From Aneurinibacillus sp. REN35 (GTDB taxonomy: Bacteria > Bacillota > Bacilli > Aneurinibacillales > Aneurinibacillaceae): a stretch of DNA of 64,000 bases. The notes under the pieces are model-generated. The model had not been told where the DNA came from. It saw only the letters and a program-made list of their open reading frames with translations, and did no database searches. The position numbers and the translations under genes are program-made. This document shows, one piece after another, positions 34,862 to 43,558 of this stretch; position 1 is the stretch's first letter, and each line of letters begins with the position of its first letter. Location of the stretch: the NCBI RefSeq assembly GCF_041379945.2, contig NZ_JBFTXJ020000015.1, positions 29,126 through 93,125 of the forward strand, written 5' to 3'.

Positions 34862-34895
34862 AAAGAGAAAAGAGTAGAGATAATCTCTCTACTCT
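34861..34895. terminator. Terminator between the HTH gene and the SMR operon
   Basis: AGAGTAGAGA / TCTCTACTCT, a perfect 10-bp stem with a 5-nt loop. The T-rich tail is on the minus-strand side, so it mainly ends the SMR operon. Confidence 0.82.
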
Positions 34896-34913
34896 GTGGT
34901 AAACCGGGTTACT

Positions 34914-35228
34914 TTATGCAGTTAAGCGCAAGCCAATAATGCCAATCAGCATAAGCCCCAAGAATATAAACTGGGAAACATTGTATTTTTCTTTAAACCA
35001 TACCAATCCAACAAGCGTAATACCGATTGCTCCTACCCCTGCCCACACGGCATATGCTACACCTGGTGAAAGGGCGCGCATCGCTATAGATAAGCAAAAG
35101 AAAGAAAAAATAAATCCTACTGTCATTATTACAATCGGCCACTTCTTCTTGCCTGCGGACATATATTTCATCGCAATAACTGCCACGACTTCTTCAAGAC
35201 CGGCTAATATAAGATAAATCCAAGCCAT
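34914..35228 (-). CDS. SMR-family transporter subunit 2
   Basis: A 104-residue four-helix small multidrug resistance protein. The key membrane-embedded glutamate is in LAGLEEVVAVIAMKY, and AYAVWAGVGAIG and GLMLIGIIGLRL are typical. With the preceding SMR gene it probably forms a heterodimeric proton-coupled exporter, as for other paired SMR proteins (EbrAB, YkkCD); substrates could be quaternary ammonium or guanidinium compounds. It is third gene of the TetR-SMR-SMR operon, followed by a terminator. Confidence 0.9.
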   Translation of the reverse strand: MAWIYLILAGLEEVVAVIAMKYMSAGKKKWPIVIMTVGFIFSFFCLSIAMRALSPGVAYAVWAGVGAIGITLVGLVWFKEKYNVSQFIFLGLMLIGIIGLRLTA

Positions 35229-35297
35229 GATGATTCACTCTCTTTCTGCATACTCCCTCATAACTGAACTTCACTGCAATCATTCAGTATCAGGCTC

Positions 35298-35618
35298 TCA
35301 GCTATGAGAGTTTTCCGTTGTTGTTAATTTCATTCCGATGATGCCAATTAGCAGAATGAACAGAAACATAATTTGAGAAACAGAAAATGCTTCTCCTAAA
35401 AAAATACCTACCAAATACGTACCCATCGTTCCAATACCAACAAACACCGTGTAGCCTACTGCCACAGGAATTGTTTTATACGCGCGGATAAGCAGCATAA
35501 AGCTTATCGCTATTAAAGAAATAACCATAATCCACTCTATTGTCGTTTCTGCATATTTTAATCCTGATGCCCATATAACTTCGAGCAATGCGGCTACTAA
35601 AACAAGAATCCAGCCCAT
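35298..35618 (-). CDS. SMR-family transporter subunit 1
   Basis: A 106-residue four-helix SMR protein with the conserved glutamate in ALLEVIWASGLKYA and the VGYTVFVGIGTMG loop. The start is the ATG at 35618, placed after AGGAGG; the open frame 12 codons upstream is operator DNA, not coding sequence. It pairs with the downstream SMR gene and lies 52 bp after the TetR gene. Confidence 0.9.
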   Translation of the reverse strand: MGWILVLVAALLEVIWASGLKYAETTIEWIMVISLIAISFMLLIRAYKTIPVAVGYTVFVGIGTMGTYLVGIFLGEAFSVSQIMFLFILLIGIIGMKLTTTENSHS

Positions 35619-35636
35619 ACAATAACCTCCTGCTCG

Positions 35637-35653
35637 TGACTGATTATCATTCA
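35637..35653. promoter_or_regulatory. TetR operator copy 1
   Basis: TGACTGATTATCATTCA is an imperfect inverted repeat (TGAnTGA-TAn-TCAnTCA type), matching the copy at 36274 at 16 of 17 positions. It lies 19 nt before the SMR1 start codon, between TetR and the transporter genes. Confidence 0.65.
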
Positions 35654-35670
35654 TTTACTACCTGTAAAAA

Positions 35671-36255
35671 TTAAGATAATGCTTTATTGATAAAGGTAAA
35701 CACGTCCTTTTTTAACTGTGCCGTACGGTTATCCTTCTCATCTGCATGAGAAAAATATAACCCTTCTGCTGTCTGCTCAATTACACTCACGACCATACGT
35801 ACCGTTGTTTCTATACGTACTTCTTGTGAAATTTCTCCACACGCCACCGCTTTATTCATTTCTTTTTCAAGCCATTGATAATACGGACGGTAGATGCTTT
35901 CCCATTTCTCAAATGAATGTTCGAATGCCAATCCGGCATAGCAAAGAATCAGCACTTCCTTATATGCTTCCGTCATCTCAAACGTCACATCAATAACAAG
36001 CTGAATCTTCTCCCAAAAGCTTGTAAGTGATTTTGACTTATATTGAATTTCATCAAATAACTTGGTTAACAGATGATCAGCAATCGCTGGGATTAATGCA
36101 TTTTTTGAAGAGAAATATAAATAAAAAGTGCCTTGAGCTACACCCGCTTGTTTGACAATATCAGAAATTGAGGTTTTCTCTACCCCTTTTTTTGAAATAA
36201 CTTCCATTGCCGCTTGCAATATTTGTGTATATTTTTCTTCTTGTTTATTTTTCAA
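35671..36255 (-). CDS. TetR-family regulator of the SMR operon
   Basis: A 194-residue TetR-family repressor. The HTH (about 10-55) includes TSISDIVKQAGVAQGTFYLYFSSK; the C-terminal ligand domain is unassigned. The probable start is TTG at 36255 following GGGGG; the frame is open upstream only through the operator. Two copies of one palindrome flank the gene, so it likely represses itself and the two SMR genes until an efflux substrate binds. Confidence 0.9.
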   Translation of the reverse strand: MKNKQEEKYTQILQAAMEVISKKGVEKTSISDIVKQAGVAQGTFYLYFSSKNALIPAIADHLLTKLFDEIQYKSKSLTSFWEKIQLVIDVTFEMTEAYKEVLILCYAGLAFEHSFEKWESIYRPYYQWLEKEMNKAVACGEISQEVRIETTVRMVVSVIEQTAEGLYFSHADEKDNRTAQLKKDVFTFINKALS

Positions 36256-36273
36256 TAGGTCAACCCCCGTCCG

Positions 36274-36290
36274 TGACTGACTATCATTCA
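36274..36290. promoter_or_regulatory. TetR operator copy 2
   Basis: TGACTGACTATCATTCA, matching the copy at 35637 except at one centre base, lies just upstream of the TetR start. Two copies at one operon strongly suggest autoregulation. Confidence 0.65.
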
Positions 36291-36416
36291 TTTATATTCA
36301 TTGTACTCCTCTTTGACCTCTTTGTCAAATACTCCGCACGGCGGCCGTTTCTCATATTTCTACCTAACTGATGAAGCTGCTTATTCTCGTTTCACTCCAT
36401 CAGTCAGGTATGTGTC

Positions 36417-37727
36417 TTACTCTTCCGCTTTCTGCTCTGGTGTCGGCATGCGCATGATCTCTACCTGCTTGATCTGTACACCTTCGACTTCCCTAATCGT
36501 AAACTTCCAGCCATCTACCGTTATATGCCGTCCCTCTTCCATACTGCTCATGTGGGCAGCTACCCAGCCACCAACCGTGTCATATTCTTCGTCTGCTGCA
36601 ATCCCTGTTAGTTCTTCAACTTCTGTTAACAGCACTTTGTTGTCAAGAATGTACGTATTCTCACCTACCTTTTCAATCGGTGGACGTTCATTGACATCGA
36701 ACTCATCCCGGATCTCGCCTACGATTTCTTCAAGAATATCTTCCATCGTGACAAGTCCAGACGTTCCGCCGTACTCATCGATTAGGATCGCAAGAGAGGT
36801 TCTTCTTTTCTGCATATTCTTCAACAAGGTTTCGATTGGTGTGGCCTCATTGACAAACAATACAGGCCGCATCATTTTTGTAATATCCACATCAGGGTTT
36901 TCTAGGTATTTCATAAATAATTCTTTTGTGTGGATAATACCGATAACATGATCCTTGTCTTCCTGTACGATAGGGTAACGCGTGCGCCCTTCCTGCCGGA
37001 TCGTTTGGAGGTGCTCAGCTAAACTGTCTTCTGCAAACAAGCACGCCATCTCGGTACGCGGCACCATAATTTCACGCGCTACACGTTCATCAAATTTAAA
37101 GATATTATTCATGTACGTAAATTCAGACGTATTGATCTCGCCACTCTCTAAGCTCTGAGCAAGAATCAAACGAAGCTCTTCCTCCGAGTGTGCATGCTCA
37201 TGCTCACCGGCGGGTTTCATGCCGAATAGACGAATAAACAAACCAGCTGAGCCGTTCAGTGTCCAAATGAACGGATACATGATTTTATAGAAAACAATGA
37301 GCGGGCGAGCCAGCAGCAGACTCAACCACTCCGCTTTTTGGATGGCTACCGTCTTCGGTGCAAGCTCCCCTAGCACCACATGAAGAAATGTAATCAATGA
37401 AAAAGCTAAAATAAAAGAAAGTGTGTTGGCCAACTGCTCAGGTACATTGTAATCCAAAAACAGCGGCTGCAGCAGATGGTGAACAGTCGGCTCACCCAGC
37501 CAGCCTAACCCTAACGCCGTAACCGTAATCCCAAGCTGACAGGCGGATAAATATCCGTCTAAGTTATCAAGAATACGCTGTACGGCAACAGCTGATTTAC
37601 TTCCTTCCATTGCCAATTGATTAATCCGGGTCGGCCGCACCCTAATCACTGAGAATTCGGCACCAACAAAAAATGCCGTAGCAAGAATTAAAAATGCGAC
37701 CAAAAGTAAGTTAATAACTGTTTCCAT
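36417..37727 (-). CDS. CNNM/HlyC-CorC family membrane protein B
   Basis: A 436-residue paralogue of the protein at 31984 with the same order: DUF21 membrane domain (about 1-190), two CBS domains (about 215-340, EIMVPRTEMACLF, VLIDEYGGTSGLVTMEDILEEIV) and CorC_HlyC domain. The N- and C-terminal parts differ from A, while residues about 75-230 are almost identical. The family is linked to magnesium or other divalent cation homeostasis. It also carries the SD-hairpin leader. It does not share an operon with A. Confidence 0.93.
   Translation of the reverse strand: METVINLLLVAFLILATAFFVGAEFSVIRVRPTRINQLAMEGSKSAVAVQRILDNLDGYLSACQLGITVTALGLGWLGEPTVHHLLQPLFLDYNVPEQLANTLSFILAFSLITFLHVVLGELAPKTVAIQKAEWLSLLLARPLIVFYKIMYPFIWTLNGSAGLFIRLFGMKPAGEHEHAHSEEELRLILAQSLESGEINTSEFTYMNNIFKFDERVAREIMVPRTEMACLFAEDSLAEHLQTIRQEGRTRYPIVQEDKDHVIGIIHTKELFMKYLENPDVDITKMMRPVLFVNEATPIETLLKNMQKRRTSLAILIDEYGGTSGLVTMEDILEEIVGEIRDEFDVNERPPIEKVGENTYILDNKVLLTEVEELTGIAADEEYDTVGGWVAAHMSSMEEGRHITVDGWKFTIREVEGVQIKQVEIMRMPTPEQKAEE
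37039..37508. repeat. Direct repeat copy 2 (inside CNNM gene B)
   Basis: Counterpart of 32615-33084 at a constant offset of 4424 bp. The two copies bracket the NlpC, riboswitch, HTH and SMR genes; recombination between them would delete that block and fuse the two genes. Confidence 0.85.
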
Positions 37728-37750
37728 CAGTTCCCCGAAAGGACACCTCC
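37728..37750 (-). promoter_or_regulatory. SD-hairpin-start leader of CNNM gene B
   Basis: GGAGG ends 18 nt before the ATG, with TGTCC-UUUC-GGGGA pairing between. Bases differ from copies A and C, but the SD, the hairpin position and the 3' GGGGA are kept, which supports selection on the arrangement. Confidence 0.6.
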
Positions 37751-37864
37751 ATAAATTTTGAATGATGTTGCAAATGTACTACACTTCTTTCACAATTACA
37801 TTATGGTGTACGCAGTTATGCTTTCATTAGTTTCATCTTTATTAGATGAATACATACGCCCGCT

Positions 37865-38221
37865 TTACTGCACGAGCCAGTTCCATGCTTCATCGAGCTG
37901 GTCCTTCTCAAAATGTCTGGAGTCAATTCCAGGCAGATAACTGCTAAGCTCCGTCAATGTATCGAGCCATTTTTTTTCGCTTACCACCGCAATTTTATTG
38001 AATTGCTTCCAGCGCTTTGCATCAAATTTGATTCCGCTCGTCATCCCCTTTACGGTAGATCCGTCTATATCCTGAATAATGGCAAGGATATTGAATGCTT
38101 CATCTTCGCTGAACCGCTCTTTCACATGACGATCCAATCTCTGTGCATCGTCCTGTGTCGCTGTGCCGCTAAATTCAACAACAACCGTGGATTCCTCCCT
38201 GCTTGGATGTATCAATAACAT
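37865..38221 (-). CDS. SpoIIAA-like STAS/DUF3478 family protein
   Basis: A 118-residue small soluble protein of the SpoIIAA-like family (DUF3478), starting MLLIHPSREESTVVVEFSGTA and containing the typical GIKFDAKRWKQFNKIAVVSEKKW. Family members have an STAS-like fold; a lipid-binding or anti-sigma-like role is only suggested. It stands alone between CNNM gene B and a divergent zinc peptidase. Confidence 0.82.
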   Translation of the reverse strand: MLLIHPSREESTVVVEFSGTATQDDAQRLDRHVKERFSEDEAFNILAIIQDIDGSTVKGMTSGIKFDAKRWKQFNKIAVVSEKKWLDTLTELSSYLPGIDSRHFEKDQLDEAWNWLVQ

Positions 38222-38399
38222 GTGAACGCTCCTTTCCTACTTTCATTAGTCTCTCTATAATGAATTCCTCTATTTTCTATCTGTAAAACAAACCGTTTTT
38301 TCCCTTACTTGAAATTGGACAAATTCGGGTAATAACAGTAGGAACACACTTATATACGTTGTGGTCATAAATATAAACGGGACTTGAGGAGGACATGTG

Positions 38400-39242
38400 A
38401 TGCAGTGGAGGGGAAGACGGGGAAGCTCAAATGTTGAAGATCGAAGGGGTAGAGGAGGAAGAACGCTCGTCGGTGGCGGAATTGGCGGTATCGTCATCTT
38501 ACTGATCATTACGTTACTTGGGGGCAATCCAGCCGACCTTTTAAACAATATAGCGACTACAGGCTCCGAGACTCCTGTTGCTTATGAGGAAACCAAACAG
38601 GAAAAGGAGCTTGCGGAATTCGTCTCTGTCGTTCTTGCCGATACAGAGGATGTGTGGACTGAAGTTTTCAAGAAGGAGGGCTTGGTCTATAAGAAGCCAA
38701 CCCTTGTGCTATATACAGGCAGCGTTCAGTCCGCCTGTGGGACAGCCGGTTCATCCGTTGGACCCTTTTATTGTCCGGGCGATCAAAAGCTGTACATTGA
38801 CCTGAGCTTTTACGATGAACTGCAGCGCAAGTTTCAGGCTCCCGGAGACTTTGCGATGGCGTATGTAATCGCACATGAAGTCGGACACCATGTGCAAACT
38901 CTTTTAGGAACGAGCGAAAAGCTCGCCGCCAATCGGCAGCGGCTGACACAGGAACAGTACAATCAATATTCAGTCCGCTTTGAGCTGCAGGCTGATTACT
39001 TAGCCGGTGTATGGGCGCATCACGCGCAGGGAATGAACGTGCTTGAAGAAGGGGATCTTGAAGAGGCTCTGACAGCGGCAAGCGCCGTTGGGGATGATAC
39101 GATTCAGAAGAAGGCACAGGGATATGTGGTGCCAGAGAGTTTTACCCATGGAATGTCCGAGCAGAGGAAGCGTTGGTTCTATAAAGGCTTCCAATCCGGT
39201 ACGCTGCAGAATGGCGACACGTTTAATGCGAAGGATTTATAA
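38400..39242 (+). CDS. Neutral zinc metallopeptidase (YpfJ family)
   Basis: A 280-residue membrane-anchored putative metalloprotease. The short basic, glycine/arginine-rich N-terminus (WRGRRGSSNVEDRRGRGG) precedes one membrane helix (about 24-42). The domain has CGTAGSSVGPFYCPGDQ (two cysteines) and the zinc motif AHEVGHHVQ (about 160-168), then QADYLAGVWAH, which supplies a third ligand. The family is conserved but its substrate is unknown. GAGGAGG lies upstream; GTG one codon before the ATG is an alternative start. Confidence 0.88.
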   Translation: MQWRGRRGSSNVEDRRGRGGRTLVGGGIGGIVILLIITLLGGNPADLLNNIATTGSETPVAYEETKQEKELAEFVSVVLADTEDVWTEVFKKEGLVYKKPTLVLYTGSVQSACGTAGSSVGPFYCPGDQKLYIDLSFYDELQRKFQAPGDFAMAYVIAHEVGHHVQTLLGTSEKLAANRQRLTQEQYNQYSVRFELQADYLAGVWAHHAQGMNVLEEGDLEEALTAASAVGDDTIQKKAQGYVVPESFTHGMSEQRKRWFYKGFQSGTLQNGDTFNAKDL

Positions 39243-39265
39243 AAGGGACACAGACTTTCCTGAAT

Positions 39266-39300
39266 ACAAAAAAGACCAGCTCACTCGGGCTGGTCTTTAC
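39266..39300. terminator. Bidirectional terminator between zinc peptidase gene and ssrA
   Basis: AAAGACCAGC / GCTGGTCTTT, a perfect 10-bp stem with an 8-nt loop. The stronger T-run is on the minus strand, serving tmRNA. Confidence 0.87.
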
Positions 39301-39331
39301 TTATTTCGTATAAAATTCTCCACGCTATGTA

Positions 39332-39696
39332 TGGTGGAGGCGGTGGGAATCGAACCCACGTCCGAAGACTCCGATCACATAAGCTTCTCCGAGCGCAGTT
39401 ACCTGTGATTGATTCGCCTACCAGGCTGCCAGGTAACCCACTACCTGCTAGGCTAGTCTGATTGATCTCTTCCCTCAGCTCCAGACGGAAGCTTTAGGCG
39501 TAGTCCACTAAAGGGTGAGTCTTATTCCCGCCACATGGACGATGGAGAGATAAGACCGCTACTGCTTATTAGGCAGCTAAAGCGAAGTTGTTTTGTTCTT
39601 TAGCGTTTATATTTACGCTTGCGTTGTTTACGGAATCGCAACCCACCGGCTCGCTACTCATGCTCGAACCATCCCCGTCGAATCCAGAACGCCCCC
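39332..39696 (-). ncRNA. ssrA: tmRNA
   Basis: A 365-nt transfer-messenger RNA. The 5' GGGGGCG pairs with CGCCTCC before the encoded 3' ACCA, forming the acceptor stem. The T arm GGTTCGATTCCC and the 5' CTGGATTCGACGGGGATG segment are canonical. The tag frame (39604 to 39572) encodes AKEQNNFALAA followed by TAA, with the usual proteolysis signal ALAA. It rescues stalled ribosomes together with SmpB, encoded 122 bp upstream on the same strand. Confidence 0.96.
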
Positions 39697-39818
39697 ATGA
39701 TAGAAGGGTCGCTCTTGGGAAAAGAGCATTCATAACTTCGTTGTTATGAAGTTGTATCCTTAGTATAGCATATCTGCAGCGCCCATGCAACATGTGTGCC
39801 AGATAAAGCACCCTGTTT

Positions 39819-40283
39819 TTACCTGTTCCGGTCGCGCAGGGCACGCTGTACTTCACGCTGCGCATCACGCTTTTTGATCGAGTCGCGCTTGTCATAATTC
39901 TTCTTGCCCTTGGCCAGACCGATTTCCACTTTACAGAAGCCGCCCTTCAAATACATACGCAGCGGCACAAGGGCATACCCCTGTACTTTCGTCTGTCCAA
40001 GAAGCTTATTGATCTCTCCTCGATGCAGCAGCAATTTGCGGACCCGTACCGGATCATGGTTATACCGATTTCCCTGCTCATATTCATTGATATGCACATT
40101 ATAAAGCCAGGCTTCTCCGTTGCGAATGCCCGCATATCCTTCCTTCAAATTCACTCGTCCCTGGCGAATGGATTTGATTTCCGTTCCGGTAAGCACAATA
40201 CCGGCTTCATACGTCTCTTCGATGAAATAATCGTGGCGCGCTTTTTTGTTTTGTGCTACTACTTTGATTCCTTCTTTGCTCAT
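39819..40283 (-). CDS. smpB: SsrA-binding protein SmpB
   Basis: A 154-residue SmpB, partner of tmRNA in trans-translation. Typical features: [27 protein letters not shown] near the start and the basic tail [27 protein letters not shown], which occupies the decoding centre. The gene lies between rnr and ssrA, the usual order in Bacillales. Confidence 0.97.
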   Translation of the reverse strand: MSKEGIKVVAQNKKARHDYFIEETYEAGIVLTGTEIKSIRQGRVNLKEGYAGIRNGEAWLYNVHINEYEQGNRYNHDPVRVRKLLLHRGEINKLLGQTKVQGYALVPLRMYLKGGFCKVEIGLAKGKKNYDKRDSIKKRDAQREVQRALRDRNR

Positions 40284-40391
40284 CGCCTAAACTTCCTCCG
40301 CCAACGTTTTCTTGTATTTATACATAGTACCACAAAGCGCATTACTTTAAAAAGCTATTGAGTACTACAAGCGATACAAGATTGGGTCATA

Positions 40392-40428
40392 TAAAAAATT
40401 CCGGGGATGCCTCCGCCGGAATTTTTCT
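40392..40428 (-). terminator. Terminator after rnr
   Basis: AAAAATTCCGG / CCGGAATTTTT stem (11 bp) with a loop of about 11 nt and a T-run on the minus strand, between rnr and smpB. Confidence 0.88.
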
Positions 40429-40437
40429 TTTACGCGT

Positions 40438-42768
40438 TTATTTTTTCTTTTTCTTCTTTTTCACTGATTTCGGTACGCTGTTTTTCTTGTTTTTCTTTTT
40501 CTCAACCGCATCCATCCAGAAAGGGTTGTCCTTGCCCTTTGCTGGCTTTCCTTTGCCGCGGTGCTTGCGCTCGCTTTTCTCTGCCGGAATCACCTTCGCT
40601 TTGCGACCTTCACCGCCACGACTTGCGGTCTTGTTGCTTCGCTTAAGTCCAACCACTTCAAAATCAATCGTATGATCATCCACATTAACATTAACGACTT
40701 TGACGCGAATCTCATCCCCAATACGGAACATCCGCCCCGTTCGCTGGCCGATCAGCGCATACTGCTTCTCATGGAAATCATAATAGTCGTCAGTCAGATA
40801 GCTAATGTGAACCATGCCTTCGATTGTATTCGGAAGCTCTACGAACATGCCGAATGAAGCGACGCTGCTGACGAGGCCGTCAAACTCTTCATCCATATGC
40901 TGCAGCATATATTCAGCCTTCTTCAGATCATCGGTCTCACGTTCTGCATCTACCGCATTGCGTTCACGCTCGGATGATTGCTGGGCCACCTCAGGCATCC
41001 GGGCATTCCATTCCTCTATACGCTCCGGCGTAAATCCGCCTTTCTTCAGCGACTCACGAATCATACGATGTACAATTAAGTCCGGATAACGGCGAATCGG
41101 GGATGTGAAGTGTGTATAGAATTCTGCCGCCAAGCCGAAATGCCCTTGGTTTTCGGCTGCATATTTCGCCTGCTTCATCGAGCGCAGCATTACTTTGGAG
41201 ATGACCGTCTCCTCCGGCGTATCCTTCGCCTGCTCGAGCAGCGTTTGCAGTGTGCGCGGATGAATGTCCGTCGCTTTGCCCCGCACGAAGTAGCCGAAGT
41301 TCGTAACAAACTCAAGAAACGTCTGTAGACGATCACCATCGGGGTCTTCATGAATCCGGTAAATAAACGGCACATTCATCCAGTGAAAATGCTCGGCCAC
41401 CGTTTCATTGGCTTTCAGCATAAACTCTTCAATCATCCGCTCAGCAATGGTACGGTCACGCATGCGCACTTCCGTCGGATGCCCTTCCGGGTCAACCATA
41501 ATTTTGGCTTCGCCGAAATCAAAGTCGATCGCGCCCCGCTCCATACGAAATCCACGTAGGCGAAGCGCTAGGTCCTTCATCGCCTCAAAATGCGGAATTA
41601 GATCAGCATAACGTTCCTTTAAGGCAGCGTCGTCCTCTTCAAGAATTTTGTATACATCCGAATACGTCATCCGCTCATTTGTGCGAATCACACTTTCATA
41701 AATATCGTGCTTAACCACATTGCCCTCATCATCAATCTCCATATCACACGTCAGTGTTAGACGATCAACTTTTGGATTCAAGCTGCAGATGCCGTTTGAG
41801 AGACGGTGGGGAAGCATAGGAATGACGCGATCCACCAAATACACACTGGTCCCCCGACGAAACGCTTCTACATCCAACTCAGAGCCTTCCGTAACATAAT
41901 AGCTTACATCGGCAATGTGAACGCCCAACCGATAGTTGCCATTCTCAAGCGTCTCGATGGACACGGCATCATCTAAGTCCTTGGCGTCCGCGCCATCAAT
42001 GGTAACCATGACCCGCTCACGAAGGTCACGTCGTCCCTCCATTTCCTTTTCGTTAATTGTATCAGGCACAGCTTCCGCTTCATGCATGACTTCCTCTGGG
42101 AATGTCTCCGGCAGGCCGTATTTGCGAATGATGGATAGGATATCGACGCCCGGATCATTTTTATGCCCTAGAATCTCCACGACCCGGCCTTCTGGATTTC
42201 CTCTTCCTGTCTCTGGATACCGCGTGATTTCTACAACAACCTTGTGTCCATCCACCGCTCCTAATGATGCGCCTTTTGGAATAAAAATATCTTTTGTAAT
42301 ACGCTTATCATCGGTCACAACAAAACCATAATGCTTCTCATCCTGGTACGTACCGACAACTGTATTATTGGCCCGCTCCACAATGCGCACGATCTCGCCC
42401 TCAAGCCGCGGACCTTTGGCATTCTGATTCAATCGTGCCAATACGATATCCCGGTTCATTGCACCGTTCATATCATTGGCATGAATATAAATGTCCGGCG
42501 TTCCCTCTTCATCCGGCAGAACAAAACCAAAGCCTTTGGCATGCGCCTGCAGGCGTCCTCGGATTAAGTTCATTTTCTCAGGGACACCATAACGGTTGGT
42601 ACGCGTTCGGATAACCTGCCCTGTATCTTCAAGTTGATTCAATACTTTAATGAATGTCTTAAACGCTTCGGCACCTTCGATTTCAAATGCCTCTTCAAGT
42701 TCTTTTACTGTCATGGGACGACTTGCCTGTTCGCGCATGAAACGCAAAATATCAGCTTCTATTGCCAC
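40438..42768 (-). CDS. rnr: Ribonuclease R
   Basis: A 776-residue 3'-5' exoribonuclease. N-terminal winged helix (about 1-65), cold-shock domains, the RNB catalytic domain with [13 protein letters not shown] (about 265-277, metal-binding aspartates) and an S1 domain (about 625-710, [15 protein letters not shown]). The tail is extremely lysine-rich ([18 protein letters not shown]), typical of RNase R and important for structured RNA. It degrades RNA in quality control, including with trans-translation, consistent with smpB and ssrA downstream. Confidence 0.96.
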   Translation of the reverse strand: MAIEADILRFMREQASRPMTVKELEEAFEIEGAEAFKTFIKVLNQLEDTGQVIRTRTNRYGVPEKMNLIRGRLQAHAKGFGFVLPDEEGTPDIYIHANDMNGAMNRDIVLARLNQNAKGPRLEGEIVRIVERANNTVVGTYQDEKHYGFVVTDDKRITKDIFIPKGASLGAVDGHKVVVEITRYPETGRGNPEGRVVEILGHKNDPGVDILSIIRKYGLPETFPEEVMHEAEAVPDTINEKEMEGRRDLRERVMVTIDGADAKDLDDAVSIETLENGNYRLGVHIADVSYYVTEGSELDVEAFRRGTSVYLVDRVIPMLPHRLSNGICSLNPKVDRLTLTCDMEIDDEGNVVKHDIYESVIRTNERMTYSDVYKILEEDDAALKERYADLIPHFEAMKDLALRLRGFRMERGAIDFDFGEAKIMVDPEGHPTEVRMRDRTIAERMIEEFMLKANETVAEHFHWMNVPFIYRIHEDPDGDRLQTFLEFVTNFGYFVRGKATDIHPRTLQTLLEQAKDTPEETVISKVMLRSMKQAKYAAENQGHFGLAAEFYTHFTSPIRRYPDLIVHRMIRESLKKGGFTPERIEEWNARMPEVAQQSSERERNAVDAERETDDLKKAEYMLQHMDEEFDGLVSSVASFGMFVELPNTIEGMVHISYLTDDYYDFHEKQYALIGQRTGRMFRIGDEIRVKVVNVNVDDHTIDFEVVGLKRSNKTASRGGEGRKAKVIPAEKSERKHRGKGKPAKGKDNPFWMDAVEKKKNKKNSVPKSVKKKKKKK

Positions 42769-42805
42769 ACCCGTCCTCTCCTTTACTCAAAATAAATAAA
42801 GTCTT

Positions 42806-43558
42806 TTATACCTTACCAAAGATCTTCTCCAAAAAATCAGCCGTATCTCGAAAAACATGCTCCCGTTCCTTATCCAGTGTAATAATATGGCCGGATTTAT
42901 GGTAATGTTTGATTTCTTTATAGTGTGAACCAATATGGGAATAAATATAATCGCCGCTGTACGGCTCCACTGTCTCATCATGAGTAGACTGAATCACAAG
43001 CGCTGGGGTGGTCACGCGCCCCATCTCTTTCTTTACCACATTAATGAGCTGCCAAAGGCTTGCGATGCAGGCTACTGGGCTATGGTGATAAGGAAACAGC
43101 TCGGATTCAATATGGGAAGCCTTCGCCCCAGCACGAGGTATATAGGGCCGCACATAATGCATATACCGCGCCCAGCGGATGCGCTTATCCCGCACATCGA
43201 CCGGCGCATTCAGCATGACAAGGGCGGAAGGATCACGATGATATGCAAGCCGCATCGTAAGCACTCCACCCATCGACAGACCGGCTACGGCAACTTTCTC
43301 GCAGCCTGTACGCTTTATAAAATCATACCCATCGACAGCACTCTGCCACCAATCAGGCCACCTTGTTTTCGCCATGTCCTCCGGCGTTGTTCCATGCCCG
43401 GCCAGCAGCGGGGCATACACCGTATAGCCAAGCTTATGAAAAAACCGGCCCATGAGCTGCATTTCAGCCGTACTGCCGGTAAACCCATGCAGCAAAAGCA
43501 AACCTAGACTGCCGCCCGAATAGAAAAATGTTTCCGGAGACCTCGGTTTAGCCTTCAC
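42806..43558 (-). CDS. Carboxylesterase (Est30/YvaK-like alpha/beta hydrolase)
   Basis: A 250-residue alpha/beta-hydrolase like the thermostable carboxylesterase Est30 of Geobacillus. The oxyanion region is LLLHGFTGSTAEM, the nucleophile serine is in GLSMGG (about residue 92), and the late histidine is in SGHIITLDKE. The start is GTG at 43558 behind GGAGAGG; the longer frame lies inside the upstream gene. It overlaps that paralogous hydrolase by 11 bp. The yvaK-rnr-smpB order is common in Bacillales. The natural ester substrate is unknown. Confidence 0.9.
   Translation of the reverse strand: MKAKPRSPETFFYSGGSLGLLLLHGFTGSTAEMQLMGRFFHKLGYTVYAPLLAGHGTTPEDMAKTRWPDWWQSAVDGYDFIKRTGCEKVAVAGLSMGGVLTMRLAYHRDPSALVMLNAPVDVRDKRIRWARYMHYVRPYIPRAGAKASHIESELFPYHHSPVACIASLWQLINVVKKEMGRVTTPALVIQSTHDETVEPYSGDYIYSHIGSHYKEIKHYHKSGHIITLDKEREHVFRDTADFLEKIFGKV

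Noticed and set aside
34688..34895. Complete insertion sequence at the HTH gene
   Set aside because: No terminal inverted repeats, target duplication or orfB were found; the flanking palindromes are terminators.
40358..40675. Phenylalanine-rich plus-strand frame near the rnr 3' end
   Set aside because: It is the reverse complement of the lysine-rich tail of RNase R and overlaps the rnr terminator.
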